In this document: in pieces, positions 43,620 to 52,197 of the stretch
How the letters are laid out: each line of letters opens with the position of its first letter
Position numbering within the stretch: position 1 is the stretch's first letter
DNA from: Streptomyces sp. 1-11
GTDB lineage: Bacteria > Actinomycetota > Actinomycetes > Streptomycetales > Streptomycetaceae
DNA: 64,000 nucleotides
Assembly: GCF_007176755.1 (NCBI RefSeq)
Contig: NZ_BJTV01000001.1
Coordinates: 248,001-312,000, forward strand
Direction of reading: 5' to 3'
Program-made: the position numbers and the translations under genes
The notes under the pieces: model-generated
What the model was told of the DNA's origin: nothing
The model's input: the letters and a program-made list of their open reading frames with translations, nothing else
Databases searched by the model: none

Positions 43620-43892
43620 ATGATCCTGGAAGCACTCGGATCCGCGATGGTCGGCCTGCTCCTCGCCTGGGCGGCGACACAGCGCCTGGCGCACCGTCTG
43701 CCCGCCCCGCCCCTGGTCTTCGCGACGGGCGTCGCCGGCGCCCTGTTCGGTGACTTCGTCACCCACAGCGCGCTCGGTCCCGGCACGGCCCTGCTGAGCC
43801 TGCTGGGCGCCGCGGTGGTCTCGGCGGCCTCCCTGTCGCTGCTGCTCCGCCCGGCCGGCCGCCGGCTGCGCCGACGATCGATCCCGGCGTAA
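43620..43892 (+). CDS. Small membrane protein, unknown function
   Basis: This 90-residue protein has two or three hydrophobic segments (MILEALGSAMVGLLLAWAA; LVFATGVAGALFGDFVTH; LLSLLGAAVVSAASLSLLL) and a basic C-terminus, so the C-terminus is probably cytoplasmic. The ATG follows GGGAGGG by 9 nt. The layout of glycine-rich helices recalls the transglycosylase-associated small membrane family, but I do not see its signature. It is convergent with the ferritin-like gene. Confidence 0.75.
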   Translation: MILEALGSAMVGLLLAWAATQRLAHRLPAPPLVFATGVAGALFGDFVTHSALGPGTALLSLLGAAVVSAASLSLLLRPAGRRLRRRSIPA

Positions 43893-43903
43893 CGGACGAC
43901 GCC

Positions 43904-43932
43904 GTCCGGGGGCGCGCGCCGCGCCCCCGGAC
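43904..43932 (+). terminator. 13-bp hairpin, bidirectional
   Basis: GTCCGGGGGCGCG pairs with CGCGCCCCCGGAC around a CGC loop, between convergent genes. Confidence 0.85.
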
Positions 43933-43940
43933 GCCGGGGA

Positions 43941-44687
43941 TCAGGCCGCGAGGCCCAGTGCGGCCATCCGCTTGGTGTGCGCCTCGGTGATGCGGGAGAA
44001 CATCCGGCCCACCTCGGCGAGGTCGAAGCCGTCGGCCACGCCGCCCACGAGCATCGTGGACAGCGCGTCCCGGTCGGCGACCACCCGCTGCGACTGCGAC
44101 AGCGCCTCACCCATCAGCCGCCGGGCCCACAGCGCCAGCCGGCCGCCCACGCGCGGATCGGCGTCGATCGCCGCGCGCACCTTCTCCACCGCGAAACCCG
44201 CGTGCCCGGTGTCGTCGAGGACGGCCAGGACCAGCTCGCGCGTGTCGGAGTCCAGACGGGCCGCGACCTCCCGGTAGAAGTCACTGGCGATCGAGTCGCC
44301 GACGTACGCCTTGACCAGGCCCTCCAGCCAGTCGGAGGGCGCGGTCTGCCGGTGGAAGCCGTCCAGGGCGGCGACGAACGGCTCCATCGCGGCGGTCGGC
44401 TCCTGGCCGATCTCGGTCAGCCGGTCGCGCAGCCGCTCGAAGTGAAGGAACTCGGCCGAGGCCATCTTCGCCAGCTCCGCCTTGTCCGAGAGCGTCGGCG
44501 CCAGCTTGGCGTCCTCCGCGAGCCGCTCGAACGCCGCGAGCTCGCCGTACGCGAGCGCTCCGAGCAGGTCCACGACCGCGGCGCGGTACTGCGGGTCGGC
44601 TGCGGCCCGGGCCCAGTCCTGGGCGGCGACGCCGGTGCGTCCGGCATCGGCGGCGGGCGCGTTCTCAGGCTTGTCAGAGCTAGTCAT
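43941..44687 (-). CDS. Ferritin-like-fold protein (tRNA hydroxylase-like)
   Basis: This 248-residue, all-helical protein belongs to the ferritin-like group related to MiaE-type tRNA hydroxylases. Candidate di-iron residues occur in ALAYGELAAFERL, EFLHFERL, and DDTGHAGFAVEKV, giving the expected Glu and ExxH-type spacing. The actinobacterial function is unknown. No Shine-Dalgarno sequence precedes the ATG; TATTGT (44695-44700) lies 7 nt upstream, consistent with a leaderless transcript. Divergent from the DEAD-box helicase gene. Confidence 0.78.
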   Translation of the reverse strand: MTSSDKPENAPAADAGRTGVAAQDWARAAADPQYRAAVVDLLGALAYGELAAFERLAEDAKLAPTLSDKAELAKMASAEFLHFERLRDRLTEIGQEPTAAMEPFVAALDGFHRQTAPSDWLEGLVKAYVGDSIASDFYREVAARLDSDTRELVLAVLDDTGHAGFAVEKVRAAIDADPRVGGRLALWARRLMGEALSQSQRVVADRDALSTMLVGGVADGFDLAEVGRMFSRITEAHTKRMAALGLAA

Positions 44688-44700
44688 GAGGCGCACAATA

Positions 44701-45099
44701 GTCCGCTCGACCCGCCCCGGAAGTCCCCGGCCGAGCAGTGTGACCACGACTACGTGAGCAAAGCGGCCATCGCATGTGCGCGAATCCGGGGTATGGTGGT
44801 AATGCGCCTGGCTGAGTGCGTCGACGGTGTTCGACGTGTCCCGACAGGCCGCACGCATGAGGATGCCCGGTCGGTGGCCCGATCGGCTCCGACCCGACAG
44901 CCCTCCCCGGCCGTACGGCACATACGTACGACGACCGGAGGGACACCCTCAGCGGTACGAGCGCTAGAGCGTCGGCAGAGGTCCCGTGCTTTACGGCTGG
45001 CCCCGAGTGGTTCGCCCGTATGGCAGCCGACGTCCCCGGCACGGTCCGTCAAGACCCCCGCGCTCGCCTCGCGCCGCGCCACACAGAAGAGGCAGCACC
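44701..45099 (+). other. Long leader region of the DEAD-box helicase gene
   Basis: About 400 nt without a convincing gene. A TATGGT box near 44796-44801 could be the -10 of the helicase promoter, which would give a ~290-nt 5' UTR. Several short inverted repeats occur in it. DEAD-box helicase mRNAs often have long regulatory leaders, but no named riboswitch class is recognisable. Confidence 0.5.
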
Positions 45100-47454
45100 C
45101 TGACTACGACGTTTCGAGACCTCGGAATCCTTCCCGAGACGGCCGAGGCCCTGGAGGCCGTCGGCATCGTCACCCCCTTCCCCATCCAGGAGATGACGCT
45201 TCCCGTCGCCCTCTCCGGCACGGACGTCATCGGCCAGGCCAAGACCGGCACCGGCAAGACGCTGGGCTTCGGCCTGCCGCTCCTCGAGCGCGTGACGGTC
45301 CCCGCCGACGTGGAGGCCGGCCGCGCCGCCCCCGAGGCCCTGACCGAGGCCCCGCAGGCACTGGTCGTCGTCCCGACGCGCGAGCTGTGCCAGCAGGTCA
45401 CCAACGACCTCCTGACCGCGGGCAAGGTGCGCAACGTGCGCGTCACCGCGATCTACGGCGGCCGGGCGTACGAGCCCCAGGTCGAGGCCCTGAAGAAGGG
45501 CGTCGACGTGGTCGTCGGCACCCCGGGCCGGCTGCTCGACCTCGCGGGCCAGAAGAAGCTGGACCTGAAGCACGTCAAGTGCCTGGTCCTCGACGAGGCC
45601 GACGAGATGCTCGACCTGGGCTTCCTGCCCGACGTCGAGCGGATCATCGACATGCTCCCGGTGAAGCGCCAGACGATGCTGTTCTCGGCGACCATGCCGG
45701 GCGCGGTCATCGGCCTCGCGCGCCGCTACATGTCGCGGCCCACGCACATCCGCGCCACCGCGCCGGACGACGAGGGCGCCACGGTCGCGAACATCAAGCA
45801 GTTCGTCTACCGCGCGCACTCGATGGACAAGCCGGAGATGGTCGCCCGCATCCTGCAGGCCGAGGGCCGCGGACTCGCGATGATCTTCTGCCGCACCAAG
45901 CGCACCGCCGCCGACATCGCCGAGCAGCTCGAACGGCGCGGCTTCGCCTCCGGCGCGGTCCACGGCGACCTCGGCCAGGGCGCGCGCGAGCAGGCCCTGC
46001 GCGCCTTCCGCAACGGCAAGGTCGACGTCCTCGTCTGCACCGACGTCGCCGCGCGCGGCATCGACGTCGAGGGCGTGACCCACGTCATCAACTACCAGTC
46101 CCCCGAGGACGAGAAGACGTACCTGCACCGCGTGGGCCGCACCGGCCGCGCGGGCGCCAAGGGCACGGCGATCACGTTCGTCGACTGGGACGACATCCCG
46201 CGCTGGCAGCTCATCAACAAGGCGCTGGAGCTGGGCTTCAACGACCCGGCGGAGACGTACTCCAGCTCCCCGCACCTGTTCTCCGACCTCGGCATCCCCG
46301 AGGGCACCAAGGGCATACTGCCGCGTTCGGAGCGGACCCGCGCCGGGCTGGACGCGGAGGAGCTGGAGGACCTGGGCGAGACCGGCGGCCGCGGAGCGCG
46401 CGGCCGTGCCCGGGGCGGCCGTGGTGGCCGGCCCGAGTCCGGCGCCGCCCCGGCTGCCGAGCGTGAGCGCCCGGCCCGCACCCCGCGCCGCCGTCGCCGT
46501 ACCCGCGGCGGATCCCCGCTGGACGGCACCGCCGCTCCCGCGCCGGCGACCGGGTCCGACAGCGCCGCCGAGGAGCCCTCGGCGACCCGCACCCCGCGCC
46601 GCCGTCGCCGCACCCGCGGCGGAGCCGCGGCCGAGCCGGTGACGACCGCAGCGCAGGCGACCGTCGAGACGGCCGCCGCCGAGACGGCCGCCGTGCGTTC
46701 GGTGGACACGGCGGAGGGCCCGGCCGTCCTGGACGTCCAGGAGAAGCCGCGCCGCCGCCGTACGCGCAAGCCTGCCCAGGCCGCCGAGGCCCCCGTGGCC
46801 GAGGCCCCCGTGGCCGAGGCGCCCGTGGCCGTGGCCGAGCCGGCGCCCGTGACGGCAGCGTCCGAGGCCGTGGTCGAGGCCGCCGAGCCGAAGCCGCGCC
46901 GCCGGACCCGCAAGACGGCCGAACCGGCCGCCGAGGCCGCCGTGGACACCGCGGAAGCCGCCGAGGTGAAGCCGCGCCGGACCCGCAAGAAGGCAGCCGC
47001 CGCCCCGGAGACCGTCGAGGCCCCCGAGGCCGAGGCCGAGGCCAAGCCGCGTCGCACCCGCAAGACCGCCGCTGCCGCCGAGGCCGCCGTGGACACCGCG
47101 GAAGCCGCCGAGGTGAAGCCGCGCCGGACCCGCAAGAAGGCAGCCGCCGCCCCGGAGACCGTCGAGGCCCCCGAGGCCGAGGCCGAGGCCAAGCCGCGTC
47201 GCACCCGCAAGACCGCCGCTGCCGCCGAGGCCGCCGCGGACGGGGCCGAGGTGGCCGCGCCCAAGGCACGCCGGACCCGTAAGGCCGTCGCCGAGGCGGC
47301 GGTCCCGGAGATCCCGGCGCAGGCCACCGAGGACCCGGAGGCCAAGCCGCGCCGCCGGACCACCCGCAAGGCGACGGCGCCCGCCGCCGAGGCGGCTCCG
47401 AAGGCCCGCCGTACCCGTAAGGCGGCGGCGTCCGTGGAGACGACCGAAGCCTGA
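45100..47454 (+). CDS. DEAD-box RNA helicase with repetitive basic C-terminal tail; CTG start
   Basis: This 784-residue RNA helicase is probably part of the RNA degradation or ribosome assembly machinery and is similar to mycobacterial RhlE. The core (~1-400) has the Q-motif PFPIQ, motif I AKTGTGKT (~47-54), PTRELCQQ, TPGRLLD, DEAD (~162), SAT and HRVGRTGRAG. The tail (~420-784) alternates KPRRRTRK-type basic blocks with Ala/Glu runs and holds a 147-bp perfect tandem duplication. I place the start at CTG 45100: AGAAGAGG is 7 nt upstream, and TTTFRDLGILPE is where the family begins. Upstream in-frame codons would add an Arg/Pro-rich run. A 16-bp terminator follows. Confidence 0.9.
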   Translation: MTTTFRDLGILPETAEALEAVGIVTPFPIQEMTLPVALSGTDVIGQAKTGTGKTLGFGLPLLERVTVPADVEAGRAAPEALTEAPQALVVVPTRELCQQVTNDLLTAGKVRNVRVTAIYGGRAYEPQVEALKKGVDVVVGTPGRLLDLAGQKKLDLKHVKCLVLDEADEMLDLGFLPDVERIIDMLPVKRQTMLFSATMPGAVIGLARRYMSRPTHIRATAPDDEGATVANIKQFVYRAHSMDKPEMVARILQAEGRGLAMIFCRTKRTAADIAEQLERRGFASGAVHGDLGQGAREQALRAFRNGKVDVLVCTDVAARGIDVEGVTHVINYQSPEDEKTYLHRVGRTGRAGAKGTAITFVDWDDIPRWQLINKALELGFNDPAETYSSSPHLFSDLGIPEGTKGILPRSERTRAGLDAEELEDLGETGGRGARGRARGGRGGRPESGAAPAAERERPARTPRRRRRTRGGSPLDGTAAPAPATGSDSAAEEPSATRTPRRRRRTRGGAAAEPVTTAAQATVETAAAETAAVRSVDTAEGPAVLDVQEKPRRRRTRKPAQAAEAPVAEAPVAEAPVAVAEPAPVTAASEAVVEAAEPKPRRRTRKTAEPAAEAAVDTAEAAEVKPRRTRKKAAAAPETVEAPEAEAEAKPRRTRKTAAAAEAAVDTAEAAEVKPRRTRKKAAAAPETVEAPEAEAEAKPRRTRKTAAAAEAAADGAEVAAPKARRTRKAVAEAAVPEIPAQATEDPEAKPRRRTTRKATAPAAEAAPKARRTRKAAASVETTEA
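46931..47224 (+). repeat. 147-bp perfect tandem duplication in the helicase tail
   Basis: 46931-47077 and 47078-47224 are identical, 49 codons each, encoding one acidic/Ala block plus two KPRRTRK blocks. Perfect identity indicates a very recent duplication or ongoing homogenisation. Confidence 0.95.
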
Positions 47455-47497
47455 TCCGTACGCCGGCACACCAGCCGGACGACGGCACGGCACCAAC

Positions 47498-47536
47498 CCG
47501 ACGGCCCGGCCCACCTTCCGTGGGCCGGGCCGTCGG
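47498..47536 (+). terminator. 16-bp hairpin terminator after the DEAD-box helicase
   Basis: Perfect arms 47498-47513 and 47521-47536 with a 7-nt loop (CCTTCCG). Confidence 0.88.
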
Positions 47537-47608
47537 CGTTCCCGCCCCGCCCGCGTCCCGTGCACGGTCCGTCACCCGCCGCACCGCCACGCCGGATAAC
47601 CTCTCCCC

Positions 47609-48496
47609 ATGAGCAGGCCTGCCACCTTCGTCCCGCCCGCCGGTGCCCGTACGTACCGCCTGCGCACCACGCGCGGGGAGTTCGCCGTGGTGGACGCGCC
47701 CGTCGCCGACGGGGTCGAGCCCAGGGGCGTCGCGCTGCTGCTGCCGGGGTTCACCGGCAGCAAGGAGGACTTCAACCCGCTTCACGTGCCGCTGGCCCGG
47801 CGCGGGTACCGGACCGTGGCCGTGGACGGGCGCGGGCAGTTCGAGTCGGACGGGCCCGAGCACGACGAGGACGCCTACGCGCAGCAGGAGTTGGCCCGGG
47901 ACGTGCTCGCACAGGCGGCGGCGCTCGGCACGGCGCCGGTGCATCTGCTGGGGCACTCGCTGGGCGGTCAGGTCTCGCGCGCGGCCGTGCTGCTGGACCC
48001 CTCCCCCTTCGCCTCGCTCACCCTGATGGCCTCGGGGCCGGCGCAGATCTCGGCTTCCCAGCAGGAGCGCGTGAAGCTGCTGCGGGACGCGCTCGCGGTG
48101 ATGACGATGGCCGAGGTGTGGGACGCGATGCAGGCCATGGAGGCGCCCGAGGAGACCGCCACCGGCGGGCCGGCCGACGGCCTCGGCAACCGGGCCGACC
48201 TGCGGCGCCGCTGGCTGGGCAACAAGCCCGCCCAACTCATCGCCACCGGGCGGCAGTTGTGCACCGAGCCGGACCGGGTCGCCGAACTCGCCGCCGTGGG
48301 GCTGCCGTTCCACGTGCTGTCCGGGGAACTGGACGACACCTGGCCGCTGCCGCTGCTCGACGGCATGGCGCGACGGCTGGGAGCCCGGCGGACGGTCGTG
48401 GCGGATGCCGAGCACTCCCCCAACACCGACCAGCCGCTCGCCACGGCCCGGGCGCTCGCCGACTTCTGGGACGCCCACCCCGCGCCCGCCGGCTGA
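47609..48496 (+). CDS. Alpha/beta-hydrolase
   Basis: This 295-residue serine hydrolase has the oxyanion segment LLPGFTGSKEDF (~44-55), nucleophile GHSLGG (~114), acid in SGELDDTWP (~235) and catalytic His in DAEHSPNTD (~263). It has no signal peptide. The substrate cannot be assigned. It is convergent with the NYN-domain gene, with 28 nt between stops. Confidence 0.88.
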   Translation: MSRPATFVPPAGARTYRLRTTRGEFAVVDAPVADGVEPRGVALLLPGFTGSKEDFNPLHVPLARRGYRTVAVDGRGQFESDGPEHDEDAYAQQELARDVLAQAAALGTAPVHLLGHSLGGQVSRAAVLLDPSPFASLTLMASGPAQISASQQERVKLLRDALAVMTMAEVWDAMQAMEAPEETATGGPADGLGNRADLRRRWLGNKPAQLIATGRQLCTEPDRVAELAAVGLPFHVLSGELDDTWPLPLLDGMARRLGARRTVVADAEHSPNTDQPLATARALADFWDAHPAPAG

Positions 48497-48524
48497 GCAC
48501 CCGCCCCACGCCCGCCAGGCCTCC

Positions 48525-49430
48525 TCAGTACTGCGTCCGCAGGTGCTCCCAGAAGCCGTCCCGCAGGGCGCGGCGCAGGTCGGCCTGGCCGCGCAGGGAG
48601 TACTGGAGCATGCCCTCGGCCTCGACCAGCAGGTCCTGGTCGACGGAGCCGGGCAGGTAGGGGTGTCCGGGGAGCAGCTCGACCAGCGCCTCGCGGCCGC
48701 GGGCGGAGAGCCACTTGGCCGCGATCTGGGCGCCGACGAAGCGGACGTCCTCACGGGCGGGCCGGGTCCCGGCGGTGGGCTCGAAGGCGGCGGCCGTGCG
48801 GCGGGAGACGTAGGGCTTGAAGAACTCCAGGTCGAGGGTGCGCTGGCTGTCGACCTCCCAGAGCAGCGGCTCGGCCTGGTTGCGGCCCTCGGGTGCCTCG
48901 ATGCCCCACAGGTGGACCCGGGCGCCGTAGCCCTGGGCCGCCTCCACCGCCGACACCAGGTCCTCGTCGCCGCCGAGCAGGGCCGCGTCGCTGATGGCGC
49001 GGTGCCGGGCCAGTGACTCCAGGTCGCTGCGGATGAGTGAGTCGACGCCCTTCTGCTGGTTGTTGGCGTTGAGGTTGCCGAGGCGGACCTTGACGTCGGG
49101 CAGTTCGGCGATGGTCTGCTGCTCGGCGGTGTGGATGCGGCGGCGGGCGCCGTCGTACCAGTAGACGCGCAGCAGCCGGCTGTCGGCGAAGATCGTGCGG
49201 GCCCGGTCGATGAGGGCGTCGATCAGGCCCTCGGCGTCCAGGTCGAAGGCACGCCGGTCCTCCGTCCCGGCGACGAGCCGGCCCGCGGCCGCGTAGAGGT
49301 ATCCCGCGTCGACGAAGATCGCGTGGGTCGAGGGCGTCTTCGCCACCTCGGCGAGCATGCGCTGCAGCAGCTCGTTGGTGTGGTCGATGCGGGCGGCGAG
49401 GGCCGCCAGGTCGTCGTTCATCACGTCCAT
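48525..49430 (-). CDS. NYN-domain (PIN-like) protein
   Basis: This 301-residue protein has a short N-terminal helix then a NYN/LabA-type PIN-like nuclease domain (~35-210) with acidic residues in the expected places: IFVDAGYLY (~39), YDGARRRIH (~92), KGVDSLIRSDL (~125) and GGDEDLV (~151). Such proteins are predicted metal-dependent RNases. The C-terminal ~75 residues (RFVGAQIAAKWLSARGREAL...) look like a winged-helix RNA/DNA-binding part. ATG 49430 is preferred; ATG 49421 is possible. Confidence 0.85.
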   Translation of the reverse strand: MDVMNDDLAALAARIDHTNELLQRMLAEVAKTPSTHAIFVDAGYLYAAAGRLVAGTEDRRAFDLDAEGLIDALIDRARTIFADSRLLRVYWYDGARRRIHTAEQQTIAELPDVKVRLGNLNANNQQKGVDSLIRSDLESLARHRAISDAALLGGDEDLVSAVEAAQGYGARVHLWGIEAPEGRNQAEPLLWEVDSQRTLDLEFFKPYVSRRTAAAFEPTAGTRPAREDVRFVGAQIAAKWLSARGREALVELLPGHPYLPGSVDQDLLVEAEGMLQYSLRGQADLRRALRDGFWEHLRTQY

Positions 49431-49531
49431 TGTCCCGGCGATCACGCTGCGAACACAACCGCTCTCGGTCAGTCCCACGGACGCTGCTTACCGGTCAGTA
49501 ATTAGACGTTCGAAAAATTTATTTAGCGTAG

Positions 49532-49557
49532 GGAATGTTTGTAACACGCAGCTCGTT
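49532..49557 (+). promoter_or_regulatory. SigR-type promoter of the 50-residue gene
   Basis: GGAAT (49532-49536), 18 nt, GTT (49555-49557), preceded by an unusually AT-rich stretch (49500-49530). It lies 70 nt before the start codon. Confidence 0.8.
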
Positions 49558-49626
49558 GGATACCTACGACAGCACGTCACACCAGTAGTTCTCCGCAGGA
49601 GGATGACCAGACGAAGGGAGAAGCCC

Positions 49627-49779
49627 ATGCGCTTCGAAATCATGCGACTCGACGAGGTCGACGGCACCACCGTGGACAGCACCGTCGTGGACGCCGCCTC
49701 CGTCAACCGGATCGTTCAGCAGGCCGCCGCCGTAGGACAGCGCCTGTGGATCCGCCCGGCCGAGAGCCCGGCCTCGTAA
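49627..49779 (+). CDS. 50-residue protein of unknown function under SigR-type control
   Basis: The peptide begins MRFEIMRLDEVDGTTVDSTV and ends GQRLWIRPAESPAS. It has no Cys and no membrane segment; a strand-helix-strand pattern is likely. AAGGGAG precedes the ATG at good spacing. The SigR-type promoter predicts induction by thiol oxidation. I do not recognise a domain. Confidence 0.8.
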   Translation: MRFEIMRLDEVDGTTVDSTVVDAASVNRIVQQAAAVGQRLWIRPAESPAS

Positions 49780-49801
49780 CACCCGGCGCTCACTCAAGCT
49801 T

Positions 49802-49839
49802 TCCGGGGGAGCCGAGGCCCGCTTCTCAGCTCCCCCGGA
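49802..49839. terminator. Bidirectional hairpin between the 50-residue gene and marC
   Basis: An 11-bp perfect stem (49802-49812 / 49829-49839) with a 16-nt loop; the right arm overlaps the last codons of marC. Confidence 0.75.
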
Positions 49840-50431
49840 TCACCTGAGTGACCCCGTTGATGATCTGCTGCACCGCGATCGCGGAGAGCATCATGCCCGC
49901 GAGCCGCGTCACCAGGACCACACCGCCGTCCTTGATGACCCGGATGATCAGCAGCGAGTAACGCATCACCAGCCACAGCACGACGTGTATCGCGAGGATC
50001 GCGGCCCACACCGACACCTGCGTGGCCACGCTACCGGCCTTCTGCACGGCGAGGATGACGGACACGATGGCGCCGGGCCCCGCCAGCAGCGGCATGCCCA
50101 GCGGCACCAGGGCGACGTTCACGTCCTTGGTCTGCTTCGGCTCGTCGGTCTTGCCGGTGAGCAGGTCCAGCGCGATCAGCAGGAGCAGCAGACCGCCCGC
50201 GATCATCAGCGCGGGGACGGAGACGTGCAGGTAGTCGAGGATCTGGTGGCCCAGGACGCCGAAGGTGGCGATGACCCCGCCGGCCACGCACACGGCCTGG
50301 AAGGCCATGCGCTTCTGCACCTTGGCCGGACGGCCGGCGGTCAGGGCGAGGAAGATCGGGGTGATCCCCGGGGGATCCATGATGACGAAAAGGGTCAGGA
50401 ACAGGGAGCCGAAGACGGCGAGGTCGAACAT
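49826..50431 (-). CDS. MarC-family integral membrane protein
   Basis: This 201-residue protein of the MarC/UPF0056 family has six predicted membrane helices and the conserved motifs FVIMDPPGITPIFLALT (~16-32) and PLLAGPGAIVSVIL (~113-126). The transport function is not established; despite the name it is not a proven resistance protein. No clear ribosome-binding site is present upstream. It lies downstream of the PHP gene on the same strand, 65 nt apart. Confidence 0.93.
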   Translation of the reverse strand: MFDLAVFGSLFLTLFVIMDPPGITPIFLALTAGRPAKVQKRMAFQAVCVAGGVIATFGVLGHQILDYLHVSVPALMIAGGLLLLLIALDLLTGKTDEPKQTKDVNVALVPLGMPLLAGPGAIVSVILAVQKAGSVATQVSVWAAILAIHVVLWLVMRYSLLIIRVIKDGGVVLVTRLAGMMLSAIAVQQIINGVTQVIRGS

Positions 50432-50496
50432 GGTGGTGCTACAGGCCTTGCTGAAGTGAGGAGTATGGGGGGATCGGGCCAGGCGGGCAGGCCGCC

Positions 50497-51354
50497 TCAG
50501 GCTCCGCCGGTCCCCGGCACCGGGAACGCGCCGGTGGCCCGCCGGGTGATCTCGCCGTAGACCTCGGGGTCCGTCGTGTACGCGCCCAGCGAGACGGTCT
50601 TGCGGCTGCCGTGGTAGTCCGAGGACCCCGTGACCAGCAGCCCCAGCTCACCGGCGAGGCCGCGCAGCCGGGCCCGCGCGTCGGCGTCGTGGTCCATGTG
50701 GTCGACCTCGATGCCGTCCAGTCCCGCCGCCGCCATCTCGGCGATCACCGGCTCGGGCACCGTACGGCCGCGCTTGACGGCGGCCGGGTGCGCGAACACG
50801 GTCACCCCGCCCGCACCCTTGACCAGCCGGATCGCCTCGAAGGGGTCGGTCTCGTGCTTCTCCACGAAGGCGCGGCCGCCGTCGGCGAGCCACTCCTCGG
50901 TGAACGCGTCATCGACGGTGGGCACGACGCCCAGCTCGACCAGCGCGGTGGCGACGTGCGGCCGCCCCACGGAACCGCCGGCGGCGATCCGCTCCACCTG
51001 CTCCCACGTGACCGGCACGCCCAGCTCGGCGAGCTTGGCGACCATGGCCCGGGCGCGCGGCACCCGGTCGTCCCGGACCAGCTCGCGCTCGGCGAGCAGA
51101 GCGGGCTCCTCGGGGTCGAAGAGGTAGGCCAGCATGTGCATGGAGACGCCGTCGACCCGGCAGGACAGCTCGGCGCCGGTGACCAGCGTCAGGCCCTCGG
51201 GCAGTGCGGCGATCGCCTCGGCGTACCCGCGGGTGGTGTCGTGGTCGGTCAGCGCGACGACGTCCAGACCGGCCGCGGCGGCGCCCAGCACCAGTTCGGC
51301 CGGGGTGTCCGTGCCGTCGGAGGCCGTGGAGTGACAGTGCAGGTCGATGCGCAC
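50497..51354 (-). CDS. PHP-domain metal-dependent phosphoesterase (TrpH/RNase AM-like)
   Basis: This 285-residue enzyme has the PHP metal motifs: DLHCHSTASDG (~4-14), LTDHDTT (~38-44), GAELSC (~62), the VFAHPAA His (~195) and SSDYHGS (~252-258). Related proteins hydrolyse 5',3'-nucleotide bisphosphates or act as 5'-3' exoribonucleases on short RNA. GTG start at 51354 with GGAG 5 nt upstream. Confidence 0.92.
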   Translation of the reverse strand: MRIDLHCHSTASDGTDTPAELVLGAAAAGLDVVALTDHDTTRGYAEAIAALPEGLTLVTGAELSCRVDGVSMHMLAYLFDPEEPALLAERELVRDDRVPRARAMVAKLAELGVPVTWEQVERIAAGGSVGRPHVATALVELGVVPTVDDAFTEEWLADGGRAFVEKHETDPFEAIRLVKGAGGVTVFAHPAAVKRGRTVPEPVIAEMAAAGLDGIEVDHMDHDADARARLRGLAGELGLLVTGSSDYHGSRKTVSLGAYTTDPEVYGEITRRATGAFPVPGTGGA

Positions 51355-51462
51355 GGCTGCTCCAGGCGGTGACGGGACGGAAGGGGACACCCAAGGATAG
51401 CGGCCGGGACAGGGTGCCCTGTCACACCCGCACCCCGAGGGCGCCCCCTACAGGCCGGGCAC

Positions 51463-52104
51463 TCAGGGTTTCAGCAGCCTCGGCGACAGCGCGCCGCACG
51501 GCACCAGGTCTATCTCGGCGCCCGCGTCCCGCAGGTCCGCCAGCACCAGCTCGTCGTACATCAGCAGGCCGGACTGCTCGGGCCACACCACCGCCCACAG
51601 CCACAGCCCGAGCGCCTCGCCGGCGAAGACCGCGCGGTCGTCGGGACCGCCGGAGACATGCCAGAGCGGGGTGGGACGGCCGGCGGCCAGCACCTTGGCC
51701 TGGGGCGGCTTCTCGACGTCCATGTAAGGGCCCGGGTCCGGGCCCGCGAGGCCGGCGTACCGCGCGCCGAGACCGACGCCGAGCTCCTCGGCGACGAGGA
51801 TCAGCTCGCCCACGCCGCCCAGCGGGCCTGGACCGGTGCACGCCACGGCGGTGGCACGGCCGCCGCTGCGGTCGTCCCCGGCGTAGGCCACGCCCGTGAA
51901 GAGCCATCCGACCGGCAGCGGCCACGGCATCCACACCGGGACCTGCGTGCGGTGCACGACGACGTTGAGCGCCTCGACGCTGGGCGGGATCACGGGCTGC
52001 AGCGGATACACCGTCCCGTGTGCTTCGCACTGCCAGGAATCGGCGAAGAGGCCGGGAGCCCTGACCCGGCCACCACACTTCGGGCAACTGGGTTCGCCCC
52101 TCAT
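51463..52104 (-). CDS. Conserved actinobacterial protein with N-terminal zinc ribbon (DUF6758-like)
   Basis: This 213-residue protein has function unknown. The first ~35 residues carry a zinc-ribbon-like set CPKCGG ... CEAHG. The rest is a mixed alpha/beta domain with Pro- and Trp-rich strands (VPVWMPWPLPVGWLFTGVAY). It lies upstream of the PHP gene on the same strand (108-nt gap). Naming is from memory of actinobacterial families and only moderately secure. Confidence 0.75.
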   Translation of the reverse strand: MRGEPSCPKCGGRVRAPGLFADSWQCEAHGTVYPLQPVIPPSVEALNVVVHRTQVPVWMPWPLPVGWLFTGVAYAGDDRSGGRATAVACTGPGPLGGVGELILVAEELGVGLGARYAGLAGPDPGPYMDVEKPPQAKVLAAGRPTPLWHVSGGPDDRAVFAGEALGLWLWAVVWPEQSGLLMYDELVLADLRDAGAEIDLVPCGALSPRLLKP

Positions 52105-52197
52105 AGGGCTCCACGGTCCTACCCCGACCGGCCCGCGTCAAGGACGATCACCCGTCCGGGCGGAAGCCGCACGGCCCGTCCCACCAGGCAAAACTAG

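Noticed and set aside
43977..47565. Very long frames on both strands over the ferritin-like and DEAD-box helicase region
   Set aside because: The real genes occupy other frames with all motifs; the long alternatives are repetitive Gly/Ala/Arg translations of the same DNA.
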